From assembly GCF_965229315.1 (NCBI RefSeq), contig NZ_CBDDJA010000001.1:124001-188000 (forward strand): 64,000 nucleotides of DNA, written 5' to 3'. A program made the position numbers and the translations under genes. This document shows positions 32,915-40,975 of this stretch, piece after piece. The DNA comes from Pelomonas sp965229315. Its GTDB lineage: Bacteria > Pseudomonadota > Gammaproteobacteria > Burkholderiales > Burkholderiaceae_C. The notes below the pieces were generated by a model. That model was not told where the DNA came from. It was given only the letters and a program-made list of their open reading frames with translations, and did no database searches. Every line of letters begins with the position of its first letter. Within the stretch, counting starts at the first letter, position 1.

Positions 32915-35176
32915 ATGGCCACCCAGACCCGGACGACCGCCACGAAGAAGGCCGCCACGAAGGCCGCAGCAAGGAAGGCCGCGGCCAACACGGTGCCCCA
33001 GCCCACGCTGGACGCCCGCCCCGACCGGCTGGACCTGCGCGACCTGCCTTACCGTGCGCCGCTGCGCTCCCTGCCCGCACGCTGGCCGCGCGACGAGGAC
33101 CTGAAGCGGCTGCTGCCCGCCTACGTGAAGGCCGGCCGCATCCTGAACCAGGGCAACGAAGGCGCCTGCACCGGCTTCGGCCTGGCCTGCGTGACCAACT
33201 ACCTGTACTGGCTGCGCCATATCGGCACGCCGCGCGCCAAGGCGCCGCCGCTGGTCAGCCCGCGCATGATCTACGAGCTGGCCAAGCTCTACGACGAGTG
33301 GCCGGGGCAGGACTATGAGGGCTCCTCCTGCCGCGGCGCGCTCAAGGGTTGGTACAAGCACGGCATCTGCAGCTGGGACCTGTGGCCCTACCCCCTGAAC
33401 GAGGCCAAAGAGGGCCTGTTCGTGCGGCCCGCGGCCGGCTGGGACGAGGACGCCACCGGGCGGCCGCTGGGCGTGTACTACCGCGTCGACAAGCGCAGCG
33501 TCGTCGACATGCAGGCCGCCATCTACGAGATCGGCGCCGTCTACGTGTCGGGCGACGTGCACGACGGCTGGAGCGTGGACGAGACGGCCATGCCGTCCAA
33601 CCACGGCCAGTTGCCGCGCATCCAGCGCATGGACAAGAAGACCGGCGGCCACGCCTTCGCGCTGGTGGGCTACAACGAGCACGGCTTCGTCGTGCAGAAC
33701 AGCTGGGGCACCGGCTGGGGCGCCAGCGGCTTCGCCATCCTCGGCTACGAGGACTGGGTCACCAACGGCAACGACGCCTGGGCGATGGCGCTCGGCGTGC
33801 CGCAGGACCTGTCGGACCTCAAGGCGCGCAAGCCCAAGGCCGGCGCGCGCGCTGCGGGCGCCAAGGCGGGCCAGGCCACGCGCGCGGCGGGCGGGTTTCG
33901 CGTCGCGGCCGGCCGCGGCCTGGCGGACGTGGGCGCCACGCTGTGTTTCGGCGACAACCCGCGCGACGACCCGTGGCCCTTCAACCACGCGTTCGACCAC
34001 ACCCCCTACCAGCCGCTGCGCACGGCCCAGGCCTACACGCACACGCTGGTCTCCGGCAATGACGGCCAGCTGATGTCCACCGACTTCACGCGCGCCCGCG
34101 GCGACCGCGAGGGCCTGGCGCGCGAGCTGGTCGTCGAGCGGCCGCTGGCGTGGTTCAAGGCGGGCAAGGACCAGACGGTCCGGCTCGTCGTCTACGCCCA
34201 TGGCGGGCTGAACGCCGAGCTGGAATCCATCCAGCGCATCCGCGTGCTGGCGCCCTACTTCCTCGCCAACGGCATCTACCCGCTGTTCCTGACATGGAAG
34301 ACCGGTCCGGGCGAAACGCTGAAGGACATCCTCGAAGACCTGCAGCACCGCATCATCGCCGGCGGGGAGCGCAGCGAGGGCTGGCTGGACCGCCTGCGCG
34401 AGGCCGCGGCCGAAGCCAAGGACCGCGCCATCGAGGCCGTGGGCCGGCAGTTCGCGCGCGGCATCTGGAGCGAGATGCGCGAGAACGCCGCGGGCGGCGC
34501 CGTGGACGACCATGTGCTCGACCTCGCCGCCCGCATGCTGCGCGAACTGCGCGACATGCTGGCCAAGTCGGGGCGCGAGCTGGAGGTCCACCTCGTCGGC
34601 CACTCGGCCGGCACCATCCTGCTGGGCCATCTGCTGGGCCGGCTGGGCGGCGCGAGCCCGCTGTGCATCGCCTCGTGCGAGCTGCATGCGCCGGCCTGCT
34701 CCAGCGGCTTCGCGGTGCAGCACTACGGCGCGGCCGACCAGGCCGGCGTGCTGTCGTTGAACCAGCTCTGGCTCAACGTGCTGACCGACGCCAACGAACG
34801 CGCCGACGGGCTGCCCTCGGCCGACCGCGACATCTACGGCAAGTCGCTGCTCTACCTCGTGTCGCGCGCGCTGGACGACGTGCGCAAGCAGCCGCTGCTG
34901 GGCATGGAGCGCGCGCTGATGCCGCCCGACGCCGCCTGGTCGCAGGAGCAGTGGGCCGCCGCGCCCAATGCCGACGTGGCCGAATGGCTGAAGCTGTGGC
35001 CCGGCGGCCAGCTACTGAGGACCATCGCCAAGCCCAAGGTCCGCACCACCAAGACGGGCGACCAGATTCCCGCCAGCCACGGCAGCTTCGACAACAACAT
35101 CGAGCTGATGACCGGCACGCTGGAGCGCATCCGCGGCGGGCCGGTCGTCGCGCCGCTGGAGTGGCTGGACTACTGA
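32915..35176 (+). CDS. Fusion of papain-like (C1) cysteine peptidase and alpha/beta hydrolase
   Basis: This 753-residue protein has a strong AGGAG site before ATG 32915. Residues 1-27 are Thr/Lys/Ala-rich with no signal peptide. Residues about 50-295 are a papain-fold peptidase: oxyanion Gln79 and nucleophile Cys85 in NQGNEGACTGFG, His246 in GGHAFALVGYN, and Asn262 in VVQNSWGTGWG. An Ala/Lys-rich linker (about 303-330) leads to an alpha/beta hydrolase: oxyanion segment VVYAHGGLNAE (426-436), nucleophile Ser564 in HLVGHSAGTILL, and a candidate catalytic His722 (ASHGSFDN). Both active sites look complete. The substrate, location and role are unknown. I do not recognise a named family with this architecture. 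Confidence 0.85.
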   Translation: MATQTRTTATKKAATKAAARKAAANTVPQPTLDARPDRLDLRDLPYRAPLRSLPARWPRDEDLKRLLPAYVKAGRILNQGNEGACTGFGLACVTNYLYWLRHIGTPRAKAPPLVSPRMIYELAKLYDEWPGQDYEGSSCRGALKGWYKHGICSWDLWPYPLNEAKEGLFVRPAAGWDEDATGRPLGVYYRVDKRSVVDMQAAIYEIGAVYVSGDVHDGWSVDETAMPSNHGQLPRIQRMDKKTGGHAFALVGYNEHGFVVQNSWGTGWGASGFAILGYEDWVTNGNDAWAMALGVPQDLSDLKARKPKAGARAAGAKAGQATRAAGGFRVAAGRGLADVGATLCFGDNPRDDPWPFNHAFDHTPYQPLRTAQAYTHTLVSGNDGQLMSTDFTRARGDREGLARELVVERPLAWFKAGKDQTVRLVVYAHGGLNAELESIQRIRVLAPYFLANGIYPLFLTWKTGPGETLKDILEDLQHRIIAGGERSEGWLDRLREAAAEAKDRAIEAVGRQFARGIWSEMRENAAGGAVDDHVLDLAARMLRELRDMLAKSGRELEVHLVGHSAGTILLGHLLGRLGGASPLCIASCELHAPACSSGFAVQHYGAADQAGVLSLNQLWLNVLTDANERADGLPSADRDIYGKSLLYLVSRALDDVRKQPLLGMERALMPPDAAWSQEQWAAAPNADVAEWLKLWPGGQLLRTIAKPKVRTTKTGDQIPASHGSFDNNIELMTGTLERIRGGPVVAPLEWLDY

Positions 35177-35222
35177 GCCCCTGCACCGCGCCGGCAGCGG
35201 CCACTGCGCCGAGAATCGCGGC

Positions 35223-35657
35223 ATGAAATACCTGCACACCATGGTCCGCGTCCATGACCTGGACGCGTCGATGAAGTTCTACCGCGACGCCCTCGGCCTC
35301 GTCGAGGTGAAGCGCTCCGAGCACGCCGCCGGCCGCTTCACGCTGGTCTACCTGGCCGCGCCCGGCGACGAGGATGCCCAGGTCGAGCTGACCTTCAACT
35401 GGCCCGATGCCGACGGGAAGGCGGAGGTCTACACCGGCGGCCGCAACTTCGGCCACCTGGCCTACGCGGTGGCCGACATCTACGCCGCCTGCCAGCGGCT
35501 GATGGACCACGGCGTGACGATCAGCCGCCCGCCGCGCGACGGCCGCATGGCCTTCGTGCGCTCGCCGGACGGCATCTCCGTGGAGCTGCTGCAGGCCGGC
35601 CCGGCGCTGGCGCCCGCCGAGCCGTGGACGTCCATGCCCAACATCGGCGCGTGGTGA
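35223..35657 (+). CDS. gloA: Lactoylglutathione lyase (glyoxalase I)
   Basis: This 144-residue VOC-fold enzyme starts MKYLHTMVRVHDLDASMKFYRDALGL. The metal ligands fit the GloA pattern: His5 (LHTMVRV), a Glu in QVELTFNW, His in FGHLAYAV and Glu in SVELLQ. It converts the methylglyoxal-glutathione hemithioacetal to S-lactoylglutathione in the cytosol. The length is typical of the Ni-dependent bacterial type. Position after the peptidase-hydrolase fusion (46 bases) may be incidental. Confidence 0.93.
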   Translation: MKYLHTMVRVHDLDASMKFYRDALGLVEVKRSEHAAGRFTLVYLAAPGDEDAQVELTFNWPDADGKAEVYTGGRNFGHLAYAVADIYAACQRLMDHGVTISRPPRDGRMAFVRSPDGISVELLQAGPALAPAEPWTSMPNIGAW

Positions 35658-35699
35658 CGCCCGCCGCCAGCCCGCTCCAGGCCACGCGCGCCTAGCGCC

Positions 35700-38300
35700 A
35701 TGCCACCCGGACCTGGCGACGCGCAGGCGCTGCCCGGCCTGCGGCTGGGTGCCTGGGCACTGCAGCGCAAGATCGGCCAGGGCGGCGTCGGCCAGGTCTG
35801 GCTGGCGCGGCGGGCCGACGGGCTCTATGAGGGCCAGGCCGCCATCAAGCTGCTGCACGTGGACGGCGATGAGGCGGCCGTCGAGAGCCGCTTTGCGCGC
35901 GAGCGCGCCGCGCTGGGCCGGCTCAGCCACACCGGCATCGCCGCGCTGCTGGATGCCGGCGCGCAGGGCTCGCTCGCCTACCTGGTGCTGGAGTTCGTCG
36001 ACGGCCTGCCGCTGGCCGAGCATGCCCGCCGGCATGGCGCCACGGTGGCTGCGCGCGTCGCGCTGCTGCTGCGCGTGGCCGAGGCGGTGGAGCACGCGCA
36101 CGCCCGCCTCGTCGTGCACCGCGACCTCAAGCCGGCCAACGTGATGGTCACGGCCGACGGCGCGCCCAAGCTGCTGGATTTCGGCCTCTCGGCCCAGCAC
36201 GACGCGATGCCGCACGGCGCGAACACCGGCCCGGCGCGCACGGGCCTCACGCCCGGCTATGCCGCACCGGAGCAGATCAGCGACGACGACACCGGCACGT
36301 CCGTGGACGTGTTCGCGCTCGGCGTCATGCTGTTCGAGCTGCTGACGGGCAGCCTGCCCTTCGGCCACCACGGCCTGGGCCGTGCCGGGCTGGAGCACGC
36401 CGTGCTGCACCAGCCGCCGCAGCGCATCGCCGCGCTGCTGAACACCGCGCCAGACACGGCTGGCCCGGGCCGGCCCCGCGACGCGCGGCGGGCCCGCGGC
36501 GACCTGGAGGCCATCGCCGCCAAGGCCATGCGCAAGGCACCGGGCGAGCGCTACGTCGGCGTGCACGCCTTCATCGAGGACCTGCGGCGCTGGCAGCAGC
36601 AGCACCCCGTCGCGGCACGTCGCCACGACGGCTGGCGCCATCACGCGCTGCTCTGGCTGCGCCGCAACCTGCTGCTGGCGGGCCTGGCCACGCTGGTGCT
36701 GCTGACGCTGGCGGGCGGCCTGGCCGTCAGCACCTGGCAATGGCGCACGGCCGAGGCCGCCCGCCAGCGCAGCGAGAACGTCACGAACTTCCTCAGCGAG
36801 CTGCTGTCGCACGACGACCCCGGGCGTGCGGGCCGCACGCCCACCGTGCTGGAGCTGCTCGACGAGAGCCGCAGCCGCGTCGACACCGAGTTCGCCGACG
36901 ACCCCGGCACCCGGCAGCGGCTGCTGGAGGTGATGTCGCGCACCTACATGGCGCTGAACCGCTTCGACCACGCGCTGCCGCTGGGCGAGCAATGGCTGGC
37001 CCTGGCCCGCCAGCAGCACCGCGACGACGAGGCGCCGGTGCTGCTGGCGCGCCTGAGCCTCGGGCAGGTGCAGCAGATCACCGGCAACCACGAAGCCGCC
37101 ATCGCGCTGCTGGAACCCATCGCGGCGGCGCTGGCCCGGCAGTTCGGGCCGGACAGCGAGGAAGTGCGCCAGCAGCAGTTCATCCTCGCGGCCGACTACA
37201 TGCACAGCCAGCGCCTGGCCGACGCCGAGCGCGCGCTGGAGCGCGTGCGCGTGCTGACCGACAAGCTGCACCCGGGCGACGAGTACGAGTACGCCGACTA
37301 CATGGTCAACCTCAGCGTGCTGCGCCAGCGCCAGGGCCGCATCCCCGAAGGCCTGGCCGTCATCCGCCAGACGCGGCCGATCTGGCAGAGCACCAACCCG
37401 CGGCTGGGCCTGCAGCTGCTGGTGCTGCGCCGGGCCGAGGTCTCGATGATGGGCCTGACGGCGGAGTTCGACGGCCTGGACGAACGCGTCGGGCCGCTGG
37501 TGGCCGACATGCGCCGCGCGCTGGGACCAGGCAACGACCTGGGCCTGTCTGCGCTGACCGCCTATGCGCTGTCGCTGCAGCTGCAGGGCCGCCATGCCGA
37601 CGAGGTGCGCACCCGCCAGGCGCTGCTGGCCAGCGCGAGCGACGACGGCCTGCCGGCGCAGTCGCTCGTCCCTTTCCGGGCCGAACTGCTGCAGGCCCAG
37701 GCCCGCATCGGCCGGCCCGACCGCGCCGCCATCCTCTCCCAGGTGAGCGCCGCGGCGGCGCTGCCCGCCGGCACCCGCCGCGCCCGCAGCCTGTTGGCAC
37801 TGGCCGAGGCCGCACTGGCCGCAGGCGACACGGCGGCAGCCGCGGCGGCGGTCGCGCGACTGCGCGAACAGCCGGTGCCGGCGATGTTCGGCGCAGCGAA
37901 CGGGCCCTACGCCAAGGTCGAGGGCCGGCTGGCCCGCGCGCAAGGCGACCTCGCCCGCAGCCGCGAGTGGCTGCAGCAACGCGCGGCCGGTGCGCAGGCG
38001 CAGCGCAATGCCGGCGCCGTGCAGACCTGGGCCGCCTGCCTGGACGCCGCGCTGACTGCCCTGCTGCAGGGCGACACCGAGGCCACGGGGCAGCTGCTGG
38101 CCCAGGCCGGTGCCGAGCGGCCGGCCCGGCTGCCGGACGGCCATCCGCTGGACCTCGTCACCCGCTGGCTGACGGCGCGCCTTGAAGCCGGCCGCGACGA
38201 CCGCCCCGACGTGCGCGCCGCCTGGGCCGCGCTGGCCGCCGCGCGCGGCCCCGGTGTGGCGGCGCCGACGCTGGGCAGCCTGGGCGGGCTGTTGCCTTGA
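35700..38300 (+). CDS. Membrane-anchored Ser/Thr protein kinase with TPR-like C-terminal domain
   Basis: This 866-residue protein has an N-terminal Hanks-type kinase domain (about 14-300): glycine loop IGQGGVGQVWLA, Lys50, catalytic VVHRDLKPANVM with Asp142, and DFG at 160-162. The activation segment ends GLTPGYAAPEQI. One membrane helix (about 323-345, LLLAGLATLVLLTLAGGLAV) precedes a long helical region with TPR-like repeats (LEVMSRTYMALNRFDHALPLGEQW, ARLSLGQVQQITGNHEAAIAL). The predicted topology is kinase in the cytoplasm and TPR domain in the periplasm. All catalytic residues are present. Substrates are unknown, and no cognate PP2C phosphatase lies nearby. Confidence 0.92.
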   Translation: MPPGPGDAQALPGLRLGAWALQRKIGQGGVGQVWLARRADGLYEGQAAIKLLHVDGDEAAVESRFARERAALGRLSHTGIAALLDAGAQGSLAYLVLEFVDGLPLAEHARRHGATVAARVALLLRVAEAVEHAHARLVVHRDLKPANVMVTADGAPKLLDFGLSAQHDAMPHGANTGPARTGLTPGYAAPEQISDDDTGTSVDVFALGVMLFELLTGSLPFGHHGLGRAGLEHAVLHQPPQRIAALLNTAPDTAGPGRPRDARRARGDLEAIAAKAMRKAPGERYVGVHAFIEDLRRWQQQHPVAARRHDGWRHHALLWLRRNLLLAGLATLVLLTLAGGLAVSTWQWRTAEAARQRSENVTNFLSELLSHDDPGRAGRTPTVLELLDESRSRVDTEFADDPGTRQRLLEVMSRTYMALNRFDHALPLGEQWLALARQQHRDDEAPVLLARLSLGQVQQITGNHEAAIALLEPIAAALARQFGPDSEEVRQQQFILAADYMHSQRLADAERALERVRVLTDKLHPGDEYEYADYMVNLSVLRQRQGRIPEGLAVIRQTRPIWQSTNPRLGLQLLVLRRAEVSMMGLTAEFDGLDERVGPLVADMRRALGPGNDLGLSALTAYALSLQLQGRHADEVRTRQALLASASDDGLPAQSLVPFRAELLQAQARIGRPDRAAILSQVSAAAALPAGTRRARSLLALAEAALAAGDTAAAAAAVARLREQPVPAMFGAANGPYAKVEGRLARAQGDLARSREWLQQRAAGAQAQRNAGAVQTWAACLDAALTALLQGDTEATGQLLAQAGAERPARLPDGHPLDLVTRWLTARLEAGRDDRPDVRAAWAALAAARGPGVAAPTLGSLGGLLP

Positions 38301-38313
38301 GGCCGGACGGTTC

Positions 38314-39567
38314 CTAGAGCGCCAGGCTGTCGGCCCAGATGTTCTCGGCCCAGCCCTGTGCGTAGGCGCCTTCGCGCTCGCTCGCGGCCGGCGACAGGCC
38401 ACCCGCGCCGGGCACGGCCTTCATCGTCTTCTCGGCCGCGTCGTACGCGTGCACCGACGCGACGTGCATGGCCTCGGTCGGCGTGACGAAGCTGTAGCAG
38501 GTGTTCATCACCACGGGCGACGGGTTCACCGGCTCGCCCTTGAGCAGCTGCAGCACGGCCGCGGCGGCGAGCTTGGCCTGCTGGTTGGCCAGGTGGCCGG
38601 ACTTGGGCATCGCCGACGCGGACATGATCGCGTCGCCCACCACGTGCACGCCCGGTGCGGCCTGGGCCTGCAGGGTCAGCCAGTCGATGCCCACCCAGCG
38701 GCGGTTGGCGTTCGCGAAATCGCGCACCAGGTCGCCCGCGCGCTGGGGCGGGACGAGGTTCAGCACGTCGGCCTTCACGTCCTCGAACTCGAAGCGCGCC
38801 GTGCCGTCGGCCAGCACCTCCTGCAGCTCGGCGTTGGGCCGGTACTCCAGCATCCCGGCGTGGTGCTGCACGAAGGCGCGCTCGAACAGCGCCTTCTTGC
38901 TCTGGATCTCGGGGTTGGCGTCCAGCACCAGCAGCTTGGCGCGCGGCTTGGCACGCTTCAGGTAGCCGGCGATCAGGCAGGCGCGCTCGTAGGGCCCGGG
39001 CGGGCAGCGGTAGGGCGCCTTCGGGATGCTCATCAGCACGACGCCGCCGTCGGGCAGGGCTTCGAGCTGGCGGCGCAGCGCGGCCGTCTGCGCGCCGGCC
39101 TGCCAGGCGTGCACGGCGCGGCCGCTGTCCAGCGCCGCAGCGAGGCCGGGTATCGCATCGAGCATGAAAGAGATGCCCGGCGCGACGATGAGGCGGTCCC
39201 AGGCCAGGCGGCTGCCATCGGCCAGGCGCACGGTCCGGCCCACCGGGTCGATGGCCACGACCTCGCCGCGCACGCGCCTCACGCCCTGCGCCTGAAGGCC
39301 CGCGTAGCCATGGCTGATGCTGGCCAGGTCGCGCGCGCCGGCGATGACGAGGTTGGACATCGGGCACGACATGAAGCGCTCGTGGCGCTCCACCAGCGTC
39401 ACGTCCACGTCCGCGCCGCCCCACAGCTTGAGGTAGCGCGCGGCCGTCGCGCCGCCGAAACCGCCACCCACGACGACGACGCGGCCCAGCCTGGCGCCGG
39501 CCGGCGTGCTCGCGCAGCCCGCCAGTGCCAGGCCACCGGCGGCGACCAGGGAGCGCCGCGCGATCAT
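38314..39567 (-). CDS. Flavocytochrome c sulfide dehydrogenase-like flavoprotein subunit
   Basis: This 417-residue FAD protein begins MIARRSLVAAGGLALAGCAS, a Tat-like and lipoprotein-like export signal. The FAD motif VVVVGGGFGGATAARYL is followed by three cysteines at the positions known in FccB: Cys68 (FMSCPMSN, covalent FAD), Cys188 (PYRCPPGPYERAC) and Cys357 (NTCYSFV), the last two forming the redox disulfide. The C-terminus has the flavocytochrome-c sulphide dehydrogenase domain. It should oxidise sulfide in the periplasm and pass electrons to the cytochrome encoded just upstream, whose stop overlaps its start (ATGA). The true electron donor could be another sulfur compound. Confidence 0.89.
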   Translation of the reverse strand: MIARRSLVAAGGLALAGCASTPAGARLGRVVVVGGGFGGATAARYLKLWGGADVDVTLVERHERFMSCPMSNLVIAGARDLASISHGYAGLQAQGVRRVRGEVVAIDPVGRTVRLADGSRLAWDRLIVAPGISFMLDAIPGLAAALDSGRAVHAWQAGAQTAALRRQLEALPDGGVVLMSIPKAPYRCPPGPYERACLIAGYLKRAKPRAKLLVLDANPEIQSKKALFERAFVQHHAGMLEYRPNAELQEVLADGTARFEFEDVKADVLNLVPPQRAGDLVRDFANANRRWVGIDWLTLQAQAAPGVHVVGDAIMSASAMPKSGHLANQQAKLAAAAVLQLLKGEPVNPSPVVMNTCYSFVTPTEAMHVASVHAYDAAEKTMKAVPGAGGLSPAASEREGAYAQGWAENIWADSLAL

Positions 39568-39872
39568 GGCCCGGCCTGCGCAGCGGGCAGCGACGAAAAG
39601 TAGGTGGCCACCAGGCGCAGTTGCGCCTCGGTGTAGCCCTTGACGATCTGCGGCATGACCGTGCCCGGCTGTGCGCCGCGGCGGTAGTCGGCCAGCAGCG
39701 CCAGCATCAGGTCGGCCTTCATGCCGGCCAGCGGCGGCATCAGCGGCCCGCGCGCGCGGCCGTTCGTGCCGTGGCAGTTGGCGCAGGTGGCCGCGAGGTT
39801 GCGGCCGGCGTCCAGGTCCTGCGCCAGCGTCGGGCCGGCGCACAGCAGCAGCGTCAAGCACCAGGCTTTCAT
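39564..39872 (-). CDS. Periplasmic monohaem cytochrome c (flavocytochrome partner)
   Basis: This 102-residue protein has a signal peptide (MKAWCLTLLLCAGPTLAQ) and one haem motif CANCH in AATCANCHGTNGRARG. The axial Met candidate is in GTVMPQIVKGY, a class I cytochrome c layout. It overlaps the start of the flavoprotein gene by four bases, so the two very likely form a flavocytochrome complex like FccAB, though FccA is often dihaem and this one has a single site. The ATG at 39872 was chosen over two GTG codons directly upstream. Confidence 0.9.
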   Translation of the reverse strand: MKAWCLTLLLCAGPTLAQDLDAGRNLAATCANCHGTNGRARGPLMPPLAGMKADLMLALLADYRRGAQPGTVMPQIVKGYTEAQLRLVATYFSSLPAAQAGP

Positions 39873-39883
39873 CACCACCCCTT

Positions 39884-40975
39884 TCAGAGTCTGTGGGATC
39901 GGTCTCCGCGCTCAAAACCCATCGCCTCGAAGGCCGCATCCTGCGGCGCGAAGCCGATCACCTTGAACAACTCGCCCATCTCGTGCTCGGCCAGCAGGCG
40001 GTGGGCCATCGCGCGCTCGGCCAGTGACGCCTCGGCCAGCAGCGCGGCGATGCCGCAGTTGAGCAGGAAATGGGCTTGCGTGGTGTAGCCCAGCACGGCA
40101 AAGCCGGCGTCCTGGCCCGCCAGCGCAATGCCCGTGAAGTTGACGTGGGCCGTGATGTCCTTGTCGCCCACCGACACCAGCGGGTCGGCATCGGCCCTGT
40201 GCGCCTGGTGGCACATCAGCGTGCCGCCGCGGCGCTGCGGGTGGTAGTACTCGGCCTCGGGGAAGCCGTAGTCGATGAAGAAGGCGGCGCCGCGCCTGAG
40301 CGTGCGCGCCAGCGTGGCGATGAAGGCTTCGCCCTGGCGGTGGATCTCGGTGACGGTGCCGGGCGCGAAGCCGCCCTGCCCCGGGTCAAGCAGCGGTGGC
40401 CGCAGCGGCGAGTCGCGGTCCTCGAACGCGAACGCCTGGCCCGCCGACACGACACCGCGCTCGCGCCACACCTGGCCGTCGAACGCGAGCAGCTGCACGG
40501 GCATCGCGTCCAGCACCTCGTTGCCGACGACGACGGCCTCCAGCGCCGCGGGCAGTTCGTCCAGCCATTCGACGCGGTCGCCCCAGGCCGCCAGCCGCTC
40601 GCGCTGGCGCTCGCGCAGCTCCGCCGACAGCTCGACGATGCGGTAGCAAGCCAGCCCCGCGCCGAGCGCATCCAGCTCGGCGATCAGCTGGGCGGCCAGC
40701 GCGCCCGAGCCGGCGCCGAACTCGACGACATCGCGGCAGCCGCTGTGCGCCAGCGCCTGCGCGACCTGGCGCGCCAGCGCGCGGCCGAACAGCGGCGACA
40801 TCTCGGGCGCGGTGACGAAGTCCGAGCCTTCGCTGGGCATCGCGCCGAACTTGCGGCGGCCGCCCGCGTAGTAGCCCAGGCCGGGCTCGTACAGCGCCGT
40901 CGCCATGAAGCGGTCGAACGGCAGCCAGCCGCCTGCGGCGGCGATCTGCTCGTGCAGGCGCTGCGGCAACGTCAT
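39884..40975 (-). CDS. SAM-dependent methyltransferase, MidA/NDUFAF7 family
   Basis: This 363-residue protein is of the family PF02636 type. It begins LPQRLHEQIAAAGGWLPFDRFMATALYEPGLGYYAGG, followed by the SAM site VVEFGAGSGALAAQL, VVGNEVLDAMPV and FFIDYGFPEAEYYHPQRRGGTLMCHQAH. Its eukaryotic relative NDUFAF7 dimethylates an arginine of complex I subunit NDUFS2. The bacterial role is less clear. Its ATG overlaps the upstream GGDEF-EAL stop (ATGA), placing it at the end of the tsaB-rimI-udg-GGDEF operon. Confidence 0.9.
   Translation of the reverse strand: MTLPQRLHEQIAAAGGWLPFDRFMATALYEPGLGYYAGGRRKFGAMPSEGSDFVTAPEMSPLFGRALARQVAQALAHSGCRDVVEFGAGSGALAAQLIAELDALGAGLACYRIVELSAELRERQRERLAAWGDRVEWLDELPAALEAVVVGNEVLDAMPVQLLAFDGQVWRERGVVSAGQAFAFEDRDSPLRPPLLDPGQGGFAPGTVTEIHRQGEAFIATLARTLRRGAAFFIDYGFPEAEYYHPQRRGGTLMCHQAHRADADPLVSVGDKDITAHVNFTGIALAGQDAGFAVLGYTTQAHFLLNCGIAALLAEASLAERAMAHRLLAEHEMGELFKVIGFAPQDAAFEAMGFERGDRSHRL

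Noticed and set aside
32915..35176. The peptidase-hydrolase fusion as a sequencing frameshift joining two genes
   Set aside because: The frame is continuous with steady codon bias through the linker, there is no internal start with a ribosome binding site at the hydrolase, and no stop is needed to explain it.
34773..38402. A 1209-residue open frame on the minus strand opposite the kinase and lyase genes
   Set aside because: It is a shadow of GC-rich codon structure. The translation is Arg/Gln/His/Ala-rich low-complexity without motifs, and the plus strand encodes clear kinase and GloA proteins.
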